A stretch of DNA of 6,304 bases, taken from positions 1-6,304 of the forward strand of contig JAJYVM010000233.1 of the NCBI GenBank assembly GCA_021792015.1, in the 5' to 3' direction. Position numbers and translations under genes: made by a program. A model generated the notes under the pieces. The model was given only the letters and a program-made list of their open reading frames with translations. It did not search any database and was not told where the DNA came from. Below, one piece after another: positions 1 through 4,895 of this stretch. Origin of the DNA: Bacillota bacterium. Lineage in GTDB: Bacteria > Bacillota > Sulfobacillia > RBS10-35 > JAJYVM01. Each line of letters starts with the position of its first letter. Within the stretch, counting starts at the first letter, position 1.

Positions 1-99
1 CAGTTCGACCAAGCGCTGGCGCAGGCGGGCATCGCCGAGTTGCACGTCGGCGAACTCGCGCCAAGCCCAAGGTAGCTGCTGCGCCCGTGCTTCGGCCAT
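1..99 (-). CDS. IS4-family (Tn5/IS50-like) transposase, N-terminal fragment cut by window edge
   Basis: Reading the minus strand from an ATG at 99-97 gives 33 residues, including PWAWREFADVQLGD and ARLRQRLVEL. The pattern W..(E)F....LGD.RL..RL is the start of the N-terminal DNA-binding domain of IS4-family transposases related to Tn5 Tnp (Tnp_DNA_bind type). The full protein would be about 450 residues and would carry the DDE catalytic core, which lies outside this window. The frame stays open upstream of the ATG as far as a stop near 219, without another ATG, and the Shine-Dalgarno is poor (AGG touching the ATG), so the start is only probable. It lies where istB should follow istA, so this element probably interrupted or replaced the rest of the IS21. 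Identification rests on about 33 residues. Confidence 0.6.
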   Translation of the reverse strand, partial: MAEARAQQLPWAWREFADVQLGDARLRQRLVEL

Positions 100-160
100 C
101 CTGGAGCAGCGCTTCGCGGCGGGCGGGCCCAGATCATGGGGGAAATACTTCCAATTGTCA

Positions 161-257
161 GAGAATCGTTCGACAAATGCCCTGCTTCGACAAGGATATC
201 GACTTGTGGGTAATGGTCAGGCTTGAGCTGGCTGCGCAGGACGGTGACGTCAGCCAC
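161..257 (-). pseudogene. Short ORF overlapping the istA stop, possible remnant of the next IS21 reading frame
   Basis: A GTG at 257-255 overlaps the istA stop codon (250-252) in a GTGGCTGA arrangement, a typical translational coupling junction. It starts a frame reading VADVTVLRSQLKPDHY and onward. IS21 elements normally have a second gene, istB (an AAA+ ATPase that helps the transposase choose targets), overlapping or just after istA. The residues seen here show no IstB Walker motif, so this could be a short linker ORF or chance coding. The frame has no stop before the window edge, but it overlaps the IS4-type transposase start in another frame. I place the end tentatively at 161, where a CTGA-starting sequence might be the IS4-type terminus. 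Function is not recognised. Confidence 0.25.
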
Positions 258-1053
258 GGTGTTCGGCCTCCCTCTGAACGCGGCCATAGGGCATCAGATC
301 GGCTGTGACGGCCGCCTCCGGCCAGAGTGCAAGCTGGGTAGGGGGGCTCTCACGGCGCAGGGGCAGCGCCTCTGGCGGCTGGCCGGCGAGGATGCCGCGC
401 AGGAACGCCAACGAGTAGGTGTGGTGCTCGCGCGCCGCCAGCATCGCGGATCGCATGGCCTCGGGCGGGTAGACGCGGCTGAGTTCGACCACCCCGCGCA
501 GGATGGGCTCGGGGTGATCGCGGTAGATGACGCCCACCGCGTCGCAGAACCAGCCGCAATCGGGGAAGTGCTGCAGAAGTTGCACCTGCAGCATGGCGCG
601 GGTGCGTGCGGCCCGCCGGCGTAGCCCCCGGTAGTGCTCGGGGTCGATGATGGTCATACCCTTGTGCGGGGCCAGGTTGTGACGGGCGACCACCTGCCCG
701 GCCTGGTTTCTGATGATCAGGTGCCGGCCGGTCGCGGGCCGCAGCCAGACCCGGTGGCCGGCGTACGGCCACGGCGTGGAGTAGCGGCTGCCGTCATACG
801 GCACCAAGCAGTCGTGATTGACCTTGTGGAAGCACTCGCCGCTGGAGATGAAGGGGGCCGAGGGCAAGGGCAGCAAGTGCTCGCGCTCGATCGCGAACAG
901 ATCAAGCGGCGTGCGCCCGGTCGTGCGATGGACCTGCTGCTCCCAGCGTGCCTCGAACTCGCCCAGGTCGGTGACCAGGGCATCGAAGCTGGCCCAGTCA
1001 CGGCCGCGCAGGAAGTGGTTCTCCATGTAGAAGAACGGCTCCTCGACCTTACC
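250..1053 (-). pseudogene. istA: IS21-family transposase IstA, 3' (C-terminal) part, separated by an insertion
   Basis: This part encodes residues 236 to 502 of a reconstructed IstA and ends in TGA at 252-250. It opens with GKVEEPFFYMENHFLRG, which matches the IS21 transposase block holding the third acidic residue of the DDE triad (E239 in the rejoined protein). It continues through HRTTGRTPLDLFAIERE to a basic C-terminal region typical of IstA. The open frame runs on upstream to 1206, but those 51 codons lie in the inserted element, read antisense, and are not IstA. Alone the fragment lacks the N-terminal HTH and the first two catalytic aspartates, so it cannot act as a transposase. The other half is at 4871-5575; joining them at the shared CCTTGG restores one 502-codon frame, a normal length for the family. 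Confidence 0.9.
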
Positions 1054-1082
1054 CTTGGAACGAACCCTCAACTGCAGGTCAT
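1033..1082 (+). other. attL: left junction of the serine-recombinase element
   Basis: The core CCTTGG is at 1053-1058, with the likely crossover dinucleotide TT at 1055-1056. To its left is istA (half of the target site, roughly 20 bp assumed). To its right is the element arm, whose most informative part is ACTGCAGGTCAT at 1071-1082, starting 12 bp from the core. This arm is the inverted partner of ATGAGGTGCAGT at 4846-4857 in attR, matching at 10 of 12 positions at the same distance from the core. The outer limit on the istA side is an assumption from usual attB size. Confidence 0.75.
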
Positions 1083-1109
1083 GATCCGGATCGAACACAA
1101 CTTGTCCGC

Positions 1110-1346
1110 GTAACCCACCCGTTTCATCCCCTGCGTGGGCAGCAGTTCCAACTGGTCGGCGTCCACAAGGCCTGGGGCGAGGACCGTGCCTGGGTTGTGG
1201 GCGCAAGTGGCGTCATCTCAATCCCGGCGAGCTGGACGGATGTGGCGCCACCGGATCCGTTTGTGGGTCAGTCGCAGGGTCGGGCGTTCTTGCGGGTGGA
1301 GGATCTGCTCGCTCTGGCGCAGCTGGTGAGGGACCTGAGGTGTTAA
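1110..1346 (+). pseudogene. DUF5372-like protein, intact frame but start codon lost or non-standard (GTA)
   Basis: This 78-codon frame ends in TAA at 1344-1346 and has no internal stop. Residues THPFHPLRGQQFQL, then WGEDR, PASWTDVAPPDPF and FLRVEDLLALAQL match what I know of the DUF5372 (Y4bD/Y4pK-like) family: small proteins found next to serine recombinases, function unknown. The conserved THPFHPL is preceded by GTA at 1110-1112 where GTG or ATG would be expected. No ATG, GTG or TTG occurs in this frame between the integration core (1053) and that point, and there is no Shine-Dalgarno. The first in-frame GTG would remove the conserved N-terminus. The gene may therefore have lost its start recently, use a rare start, or contain a one-base sequence error. 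Only about 50 bp separate it from the element edge, leaving little room for its own promoter. Confidence 0.7.
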
Positions 1347-1349
1347 TGA

Positions 1350-1382
1350 GATTATGCCGAGAGTGTAACGGGGATTATGCCG
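1350..1382 (+). repeat. Direct repeat GATTATGCCG, two copies 23 bp apart
   Basis: GATTATGCCG occurs at 1350-1359 and 1373-1382, and similarity continues just after each copy (AGAGTGT and GAGTGT). Nine of these bases recur inverted as CGGCATAAT at 1486-1494, over the -10 box of the predicted promoter. Three copies in the 183-bp non-coding stretch between the DUF5372-like gene and the HTH gene look like an operator set. A spacing of 23 bp is close to two helical turns, so the direct copies would lie on nearly the same DNA face. Confidence 0.6.
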
Positions 1383-1415
1383 GAGTGTGGGTTGGGCGGC
1401 TATCCGAACTGCATG

Positions 1416-1429
1416 CACATCGGCATGTG
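1416..1429. promoter_or_regulatory. Short inverted repeat CACAT-4-ATGTG
   Basis: CACAT (1416-1420) and ATGTG (1425-1429) form a perfect 5-bp inverted repeat around CGGC. It lies between the GATTATGCCG repeats and the -35 box, so it could be part of the same control region. The arms are short and chance occurrence is quite possible. Confidence 0.3.
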
Positions 1430-1466
1430 ATGAGCGATCAACTCAGGGATTCCGGGAAGGTATGGC

Positions 1467-1494
1467 TTGACTCCGGAGATGTGAGCGGCATAAT
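1467..1494 (+). promoter_or_regulatory. Predicted sigma70 promoter of the HTH-recombinase operon
   Basis: TTGACT (1467-1472) differs from the -35 consensus at one base. CATAAT (1489-1494) differs from the -10 consensus at one base. The spacer is 16 bp. It points to the HTH gene that starts at 1530, whose G-rich ribosome-binding site (GGGAGGG, 1513-1519) lies downstream of the -10 box. The -10 box is embedded in CGGCATAAT, the inverted copy of the upstream repeat, so a protein binding there would compete with RNA polymerase. The area is locally AT-richer than its surroundings. Prediction only, no transcript data. Confidence 0.6.
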
Positions 1495-1529
1495 AGTATT
1501 ATCAAGTCAGGGGGGAGGGTGGGCTGGCC

Positions 1530-2000
1530 TTGGCGGAGGCGGAGGACGAAAAGCTCCGTGCCCTGCGCGACGCACACGCCCTGTATGCCCACCCCGAGCG
1601 CGTCCAGGACGCCTTGTTCCGCAGCGGCGAGCTGTTCTTCGACCCGCGCGACCTCGTGCAGGTCAAGTACGAGATGCTGCGGCGCGCCCGTCAAGACAAG
1701 CAGACGGTCACCGATGCCGCCGCCTCCTTCGGCTTCTCGCGGCCCGCCTTCTATCAGGCAGAGGCAGCCTTCCAAAGTCAGGGGCTGCCGGGACTGATCC
1801 GGCAGCGGCCCGGACCGCGGCGCCGCCACAAGCTCAATCCGGAGGTGGTGGCCTTCCTGCACGAGGTGCTGGCCACCGAGCCCGGGCTGTCCAGCCGGGA
1901 GCTGGCCGAGCGATTACGAGCACGCTTCGGCCTGTCCGTCCACCCGCGCAGCATCGAGCGCGCTCTGCAGCAGCGCGCAAAGGGGGGGCACCCTCTTTGA
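1530..2000 (+). CDS. Two-helix-turn-helix DNA-binding protein of the element
   Basis: The 156-residue product starts at TTG 1530, 10 bp after a strong GGGAGGG; no better in-frame start is seen. Residues about 45-85 (VTDAAASFGFSRPAFYQAEAAF) form a first HTH of the kind found at the N-terminus of IS481/IS630-type transposases. A basic linker, PGPRRRHKL, is at 94-102. A second winged-HTH-like unit is at about 119-146 (SSRELAERLRARFGLSVHPRSIERAL). This is the bipartite DNA-binding half of such transposases with no DDE catalytic domain after it. It is the first gene of the presumed operon and overlaps the next gene. It probably binds the att arms or the repeats at 1350-1494, as recombination directionality factor, accessory factor or autoregulator; which of these is inference. 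Confidence 0.8.
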   Translation: MAEAEDEKLRALRDAHALYAHPERVQDALFRSGELFFDPRDLVQVKYEMLRRARQDKQTVTDAAASFGFSRPAFYQAEAAFQSQGLPGLIRQRPGPRRRHKLNPEVVAFLHEVLATEPGLSSRELAERLRARFGLSVHPRSIERALQQRAKGGHPL

Positions 2001-2251
2001 CCGCCGAGCCCGCTCGGTTCAGTCAGCGCTACGAGGAGTTGCGCGCATCCGCCCTGGCGCACCGGCCCGACGGGCACGGGATAGCCCTGCTGCAGCACCG
2101 CGGCACGCCAGCGTGGATGGCGGCCTGGCAGGCGGTGCACAGCCCCGTCGACGAGGTGGCCGCCGCCGGCGATGGCCCACCGCCCGCCGCCACCGGCAGC
2201 GAGGTGGCGCTGGTGTTGACCAACATGGCGCTGGCCCTGGCAGGGAGGTGA
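1997..2251 (+). CDS. Small protein of unknown function coupled to the HTH gene and the recombinase
   Basis: A TTG start at 1997-1999 overlaps the HTH gene stop (TGA 1998-2000) in a TTGA junction, with AGGGGGGG just upstream (1981-1988), indicating translational coupling. The product has 84 residues, with FSQRYEELRASALAH, then GIALLQHRGTPAWMAAWQA, a proline/alanine-rich middle, and an end rich in hydrophobic residues (VALVLTNMALALAGR). No signal peptide, cysteine cluster or catalytic motif is visible. I recall similar small proteins (RYEELR... G.AL...RG..AWM) beside such recombinases in other genomes, but no function is known to me. The frame is open further upstream to 1340, but that part is antisense-like noise over the HTH gene and promoter. 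It stops 4 bp before the recombinase start, so the three genes are likely made from one message and may act together. Confidence 0.7.
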   Translation: MTAEPARFSQRYEELRASALAHRPDGHGIALLQHRGTPAWMAAWQAVHSPVDEVAAAGDGPPPAATGSEVALVLTNMALALAGR

Positions 2252-2255
2252 AGGC

Positions 2256-4397
2256 GTGATCGCCGAGGCGGGATCCAAGGTGACATCGAGCCAGTTGCGA
2301 CGCGAGGCCTATCTCTACGTGCGCCAGAGCACGCTGCGCCAGGTCTTCGAGAACCAGGAGAGCACCAAGCGTCAATACGCGCTGCGGGAACGGGCCATCG
2401 CCCTGGGCTGGCCGGCGGAGCGCATCGTGGTCATCGACAGCGACCTCGGTCATTCCGGCGCCTCCACGGCGGACCGGCCGGGCTTTCAGCGCTTGGTCGC
2501 CGACGTCGGCATGGGCCGGGTCGGGCTGGTCATGGGCCTGGAGGTAAGCCGGCTGGCGCGCAGCTCAGTCGATTGGGCGCGCCTGATCGAGATCTGCGCC
2601 ATCGCCGAGACGCTGATCCTGGACGAAGACGGGATCTACGACCCCGGCAACTTTAACGACCGCCTGCTGCTCGGCCTCAAGGGGACGATGAGCGAGGCCG
2701 AATTGCACTTCCTACGGGCTCGCATGCGCGGCGGCCTGCTCAACAAGGCCCGGCGTGGGGAGCTGAAGACCCGGTTGCCGGTGGGCTTGGTCTACGCGCC
2801 CGACGGCCGGGTCATCCTCGACCCCGACCAGCAGGTCCGCGAAACCATCACCTTGTTCTTCACGACCTTCCGCCGCACCGGCTCGGCCATGGCCACCGTC
2901 CGCGCCTTCCGCGAGCAGGGAATCCTGCTTCCCTTCCGCATGCACGGCGGTCCCCACCATGGCGAGCTGCACTGGGTGCCGCTGGTGCACAGCCGCGCCC
3001 TGGAACTGCTGCACAACCCCCGCTACGCCGGCGCCTTCGTCTATGGCCAGCAGCGCTTCCACAAGACCGCCGACGGCCGCACTCAGGTCGAAATGCGAGC
3101 CCGTGAGGACTGGATCGCCTTCTTCCCGCAGGCCCATCCGGGATACATCTCCTGGCCCGAATACGAGGACAACCTCCGGCGCCTGCACGACAACGCCCAG
3201 GCCCAGGGAGCCGAACGCCGCAAAAGCCCGCCCCGGGAGGGCCCGGCGTTGTTGCAGGGCCTGGTGATCTGTGGCCGCTGCGGCGAGCGCATGACCGTAC
3301 GCTACGAGCACCGGCGCGGCGTGCAGGTGCCCAACTACGTCTGCCAGCGTGAGGGGATCGAGCACGCCCACCGCATCTGCCAGTTCATCATCGGCACCCC
3401 GGTGGACGAGACTGTCGGCCAACTGCTGGTGCAGGCGGTGACGCCGCTGGCCCTGGAGGTGAGCCTGGGCGTCCAGCAGGAGCTGCAGGCCCGGGCCACC
3501 GAGCTCGACCGCCTCCGGCGCCAACAGGTCGAGCGCGCCCGTTACGCCGCCGAGATGGCCCAACGCCGGTATATGGCCGTCGACCCCAACAACCGCCTGG
3601 TGGCGGCCACGCTGGAGTCCGACTGGAACACCGCCCTGCGCGAACTGCAGCAAGCGCAAGAGGAGTATGAACGCCGCCGGCAAGCCGACCACATGGTGCT
3701 GTCCGAGCAGCAGAAGCAGGAGATCCTGGCCCTGGCAGCCGACATCCCCCGCCTCTGGCGTGATCCGGCCACCTCCGACCGCGATCGCAAGCGTCTGCTG
3801 CGCCTGGTGATCGAAGATGTGACGCTGCTGCGCGGCCAAGACGATCTGGCCGTGAACGTCCGTTTCCGGGGCGGCGCGATCCAAACGCTGGCGCTACCCC
3901 TGCCGCTGAACGCCTGGCAGCAGCGACAGACACCGGACAAGGTCGTTCAGGAGATCGACCGCATGCTCGATCGCCATCACGCCGGCGAGATCGCGGCCTT
4001 GCTCAACGCTATGGGCCTGCGTACCGGGGGCGGCCGCCCGTTCACGCTCCACAAGGTGGATTACCTCATCAAGGCCTACGGGCTGACGCCGCGCTATGAG
4101 CGACTGCGCCGCCTGGGTCTGCTCACGCCGCAGGAGTTGGCCGATCGACTGGGGGTGAAGATCTCGACCATCCATTTCTGGCACCGCCGTGGCCTGCTCA
4201 AGGCCCACAAACTCCGAGCCCGCGGGGACTGGCTTTTCGAGGTGCCGGGCCCCGAACTGCCTGCCAAGGGCAAACACAAGCGCATGGCGCACGGTGCCCC
4301 GCCGGCCACCGAACCTGTGGCCGAGGGCGATGCTTGGCCGGAGCCATCCCTGGCACCAGCCCGAAGCCCGTCGCCCATAGACCGCATGATCATATGA
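2256..4397 (+). CDS. Large serine recombinase (integrase) with zinc ribbon, coiled coil and C-terminal HTH
   Basis: This 713-residue product should catalyse integration and excision of the element between its attP and the istA target. GTG 2256 is chosen because AGGGAGG (2242-2248) lies at good distance; a GTG at 2280 is a weaker option. The N-terminal resolvase domain (about 18-165) has YVRQS with catalytic Ser25, the QRL/DR..F segment near 73-80, and SRLARS with Arg99 and Arg102. The Recombinase domain follows (about 173-320, including LHNPRYAGAFVYGQ). A zinc ribbon is formed by Cys339, Cys342, Cys363 and Cys375. A long charged helical stretch (about 405-480) is the coiled coil expected in this class. 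An additional HTH-like segment, LTPQELADRLGVKISTIHFW, is at 623-642; phage integrases of this class usually end near the coiled coil or soon after. All key residues are present, so it is probably functional. Confidence 0.95.
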   Translation: MIAEAGSKVTSSQLRREAYLYVRQSTLRQVFENQESTKRQYALRERAIALGWPAERIVVIDSDLGHSGASTADRPGFQRLVADVGMGRVGLVMGLEVSRLARSSVDWARLIEICAIAETLILDEDGIYDPGNFNDRLLLGLKGTMSEAELHFLRARMRGGLLNKARRGELKTRLPVGLVYAPDGRVILDPDQQVRETITLFFTTFRRTGSAMATVRAFREQGILLPFRMHGGPHHGELHWVPLVHSRALELLHNPRYAGAFVYGQQRFHKTADGRTQVEMRAREDWIAFFPQAHPGYISWPEYEDNLRRLHDNAQAQGAERRKSPPREGPALLQGLVICGRCGERMTVRYEHRRGVQVPNYVCQREGIEHAHRICQFIIGTPVDETVGQLLVQAVTPLALEVSLGVQQELQARATELDRLRRQQVERARYAAEMAQRRYMAVDPNNRLVAATLESDWNTALRELQQAQEEYERRRQADHMVLSEQQKQEILALAADIPRLWRDPATSDRDRKRLLRLVIEDVTLLRGQDDLAVNVRFRGGAIQTLALPLPLNAWQQRQTPDKVVQEIDRMLDRHHAGEIAALLNAMGLRTGGGRPFTLHKVDYLIKAYGLTPRYERLRRLGLLTPQELADRLGVKISTIHFWHRRGLLKAHKLRARGDWLFEVPGPELPAKGKHKRMAHGAPPATEPVAEGDAWPEPSLAPARSPSPIDRMII

Positions 4398-4400
4398 TCA
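4387..4400. promoter_or_regulatory. 14-bp perfect palindrome at the recombinase stop, candidate operator
   Basis: TGATCATATGATCA is perfectly self-complementary and spans the last codons and stop (4395-4397) of the recombinase gene. It lies 11 bp before the ribosome-binding site of the next gene (AGGGAGGGG, 4411-4419). Its position in an AT-rich pocket within GC-rich DNA and its full symmetry suggest a dimeric regulator site for the downstream gene. It also contains three nested GATC/CATATG restriction-type palindromes, so it could be partly coincidental. Confidence 0.4.
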
Positions 4401-4426
4401 AGATCGTTCCAGGGAGGGGTGATTTC

Positions 4427-4768
4427 ATGGCTCGACCCCGTGGGCACCGGACGCGCCAGGTTGCCGTCTACCTCTCCCCGGCTGAGGCCGCGGCCTGGGA
4501 CCTCCTGCGCGACATCCAGCGCGGTGCCGGCGACATTGGCTGGTACCCTGTCGGGCGTGGAGCCTGGGTTGCAGAACGCGTCAGTCAGGAACTGGTCCGT
4601 ATCGTCCAGGCAGGCGACGGCGTTTATACCCCACGCGCCGAGGCTGCCCTGGACTCGCTGGATGAGGAGGCGAATCGCCTGGGGCCCATGGACTGGAATC
4701 GCTCGCACGGCCGTATCCGCGCCCGGCCACGGTCATCAGCCAACGTATCTCCCGAGCGCCATGCTTGA
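4427..4768 (+). CDS. Unrecognised 113-residue basic protein at the right end of the element
   Basis: The ATG at 4427 is supported by a strong AGGGAGGGG at 4411-4419. The product starts MARPRGHRTRQVAVYLSPAE, where a basic N-terminus is followed by VAVYLSPAEAAAWDLL. This resembles the strand-then-helix start of ribbon-helix-helix DNA-binding proteins, but the second helix is not convincing. A middle portion, ERVSQELVRIVQAG, is helical, and the end (about 90-113) is arginine-rich and low complexity. No family is recognised. It is the last gene of the element, 29 bp after the recombinase stop, so it may be co-transcribed or governed by the palindrome at 4387. A small DNA-binding regulator or recombination directionality factor is possible; a cargo gene or unconserved frame cannot be excluded. 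Confidence 0.6.
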   Translation: MARPRGHRTRQVAVYLSPAEAAAWDLLRDIQRGAGDIGWYPVGRGAWVAERVSQELVRIVQAGDGVYTPRAEAALDSLDEEANRLGPMDWNRSHGRIRARPRSSANVSPERHA

Positions 4769-4797
4769 CGGCCCGGCCCTGCACCACGATGGGTCCG

Positions 4798-4820
4798 GAA
4801 TCCCTGCTGCCATGGGATTC
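4798..4820 (+). terminator. Hairpin downstream of the last element gene, weak terminator candidate
   Basis: GAATCCC (4798-4804) and GGGATTC (4814-4820) can form a 7-bp perfect stem with a 9-base loop, starting 29 bp after the last stop codon of the element. There is no T-run after it, so it is not a classical intrinsic terminator. It might limit read-through into the antisense strand of istA or be a site near attR. Confidence 0.3.
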
Positions 4821-4845
4821 GACGAAGTTCAGTTCAACGCGAGAG

Positions 4846-4895
4846 ATGAGGTGCAGTATGCAGCCCAATCCTTGGTCTGGCCCCGCCGCGGCGGG
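4846..4895 (+). other. attR: right junction of the serine-recombinase element
   Basis: The core CCTTGG is at 4870-4875, with TT at 4872-4873 falling within the istA codon for Lys235. The element-side arm ATGAGGTGCAGT is at 4846-4857, ending 12 bp before the core, the exact mirror of the attL arm. The istA-side limit (about 20 bp) is assumed. Joining the right arm, one core and the left arm gives a symmetric attP of about 54 bp; joining the two istA flanks gives the attB. Confidence 0.75.

Larger units (their letters stand above)
1053..4875 (+). mobile_element. Integrated 3.8-kb large-serine-recombinase element inside istA
   Basis: The element is bounded by direct copies of CCTTGG at 1053-1058 and 4870-4875; bases just outside and inside the cores differ, so shared identity is exactly 6 bp. 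Removing 3817 bp (one core plus the interior) rejoins istA in frame. Interior genes, all on plus and antisense to istA, are a DUF5372-like gene, a two-HTH protein, an 84-residue protein, a large serine recombinase and a 113-residue protein. The ends carry inverted arms around the cores, which fits serine integration and not a DDE transposon with terminal repeats at its very tips. The gene set recalls the repeated y4bA-D/y4pH-K clusters of Rhizobium NGR234, but that comparison is from memory and was not aligned. No conjugation, replication or resistance gene is present, so mobility seems limited to integration and excision. Confidence 0.85.

Noticed and set aside
1053..1058. CCTTGG repeats read as a DDE-transposon target duplication
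   Set aside because: The element encodes only a serine recombinase and has no terminal inverted repeats at its very tips. Its symmetry is centred on the core, which fits site-specific serine recombination better.
1083..1092. GATCCGGATC palindrome close to attL
   Set aside because: It is only 10 bp, made of common restriction-type motifs, with no counterpart at attR, so it is not used as evidence for the att site.
634..1113. 159-codon plus-strand frame
   Set aside because: It is the antisense of the istA 3' part and has no ribosome-binding site or motif.
1054..1206. N-terminal 51 codons of the long minus frame ending at 250
   Set aside because: They lie in the inserted element, antisense to the DUF5372-like gene, and share nothing with IstA. 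The istA similarity starts exactly at the core.
1340..1996. Upstream part of the 303-codon plus frame ending at 2251
   Set aside because: This part crosses the promoter and the HTH gene in another frame and is a run of Arg/Pro/Ala/Gly. Only the portion from TTG 1997 looks like a real gene.
2712..3884. 390-codon open frame on the minus strand
   Set aside because: It lies wholly antisense to the serine recombinase gene, whose domains and catalytic residues are clear. GC-rich codon bias keeps this frame open; its translation is low complexity with no recognisable motif.
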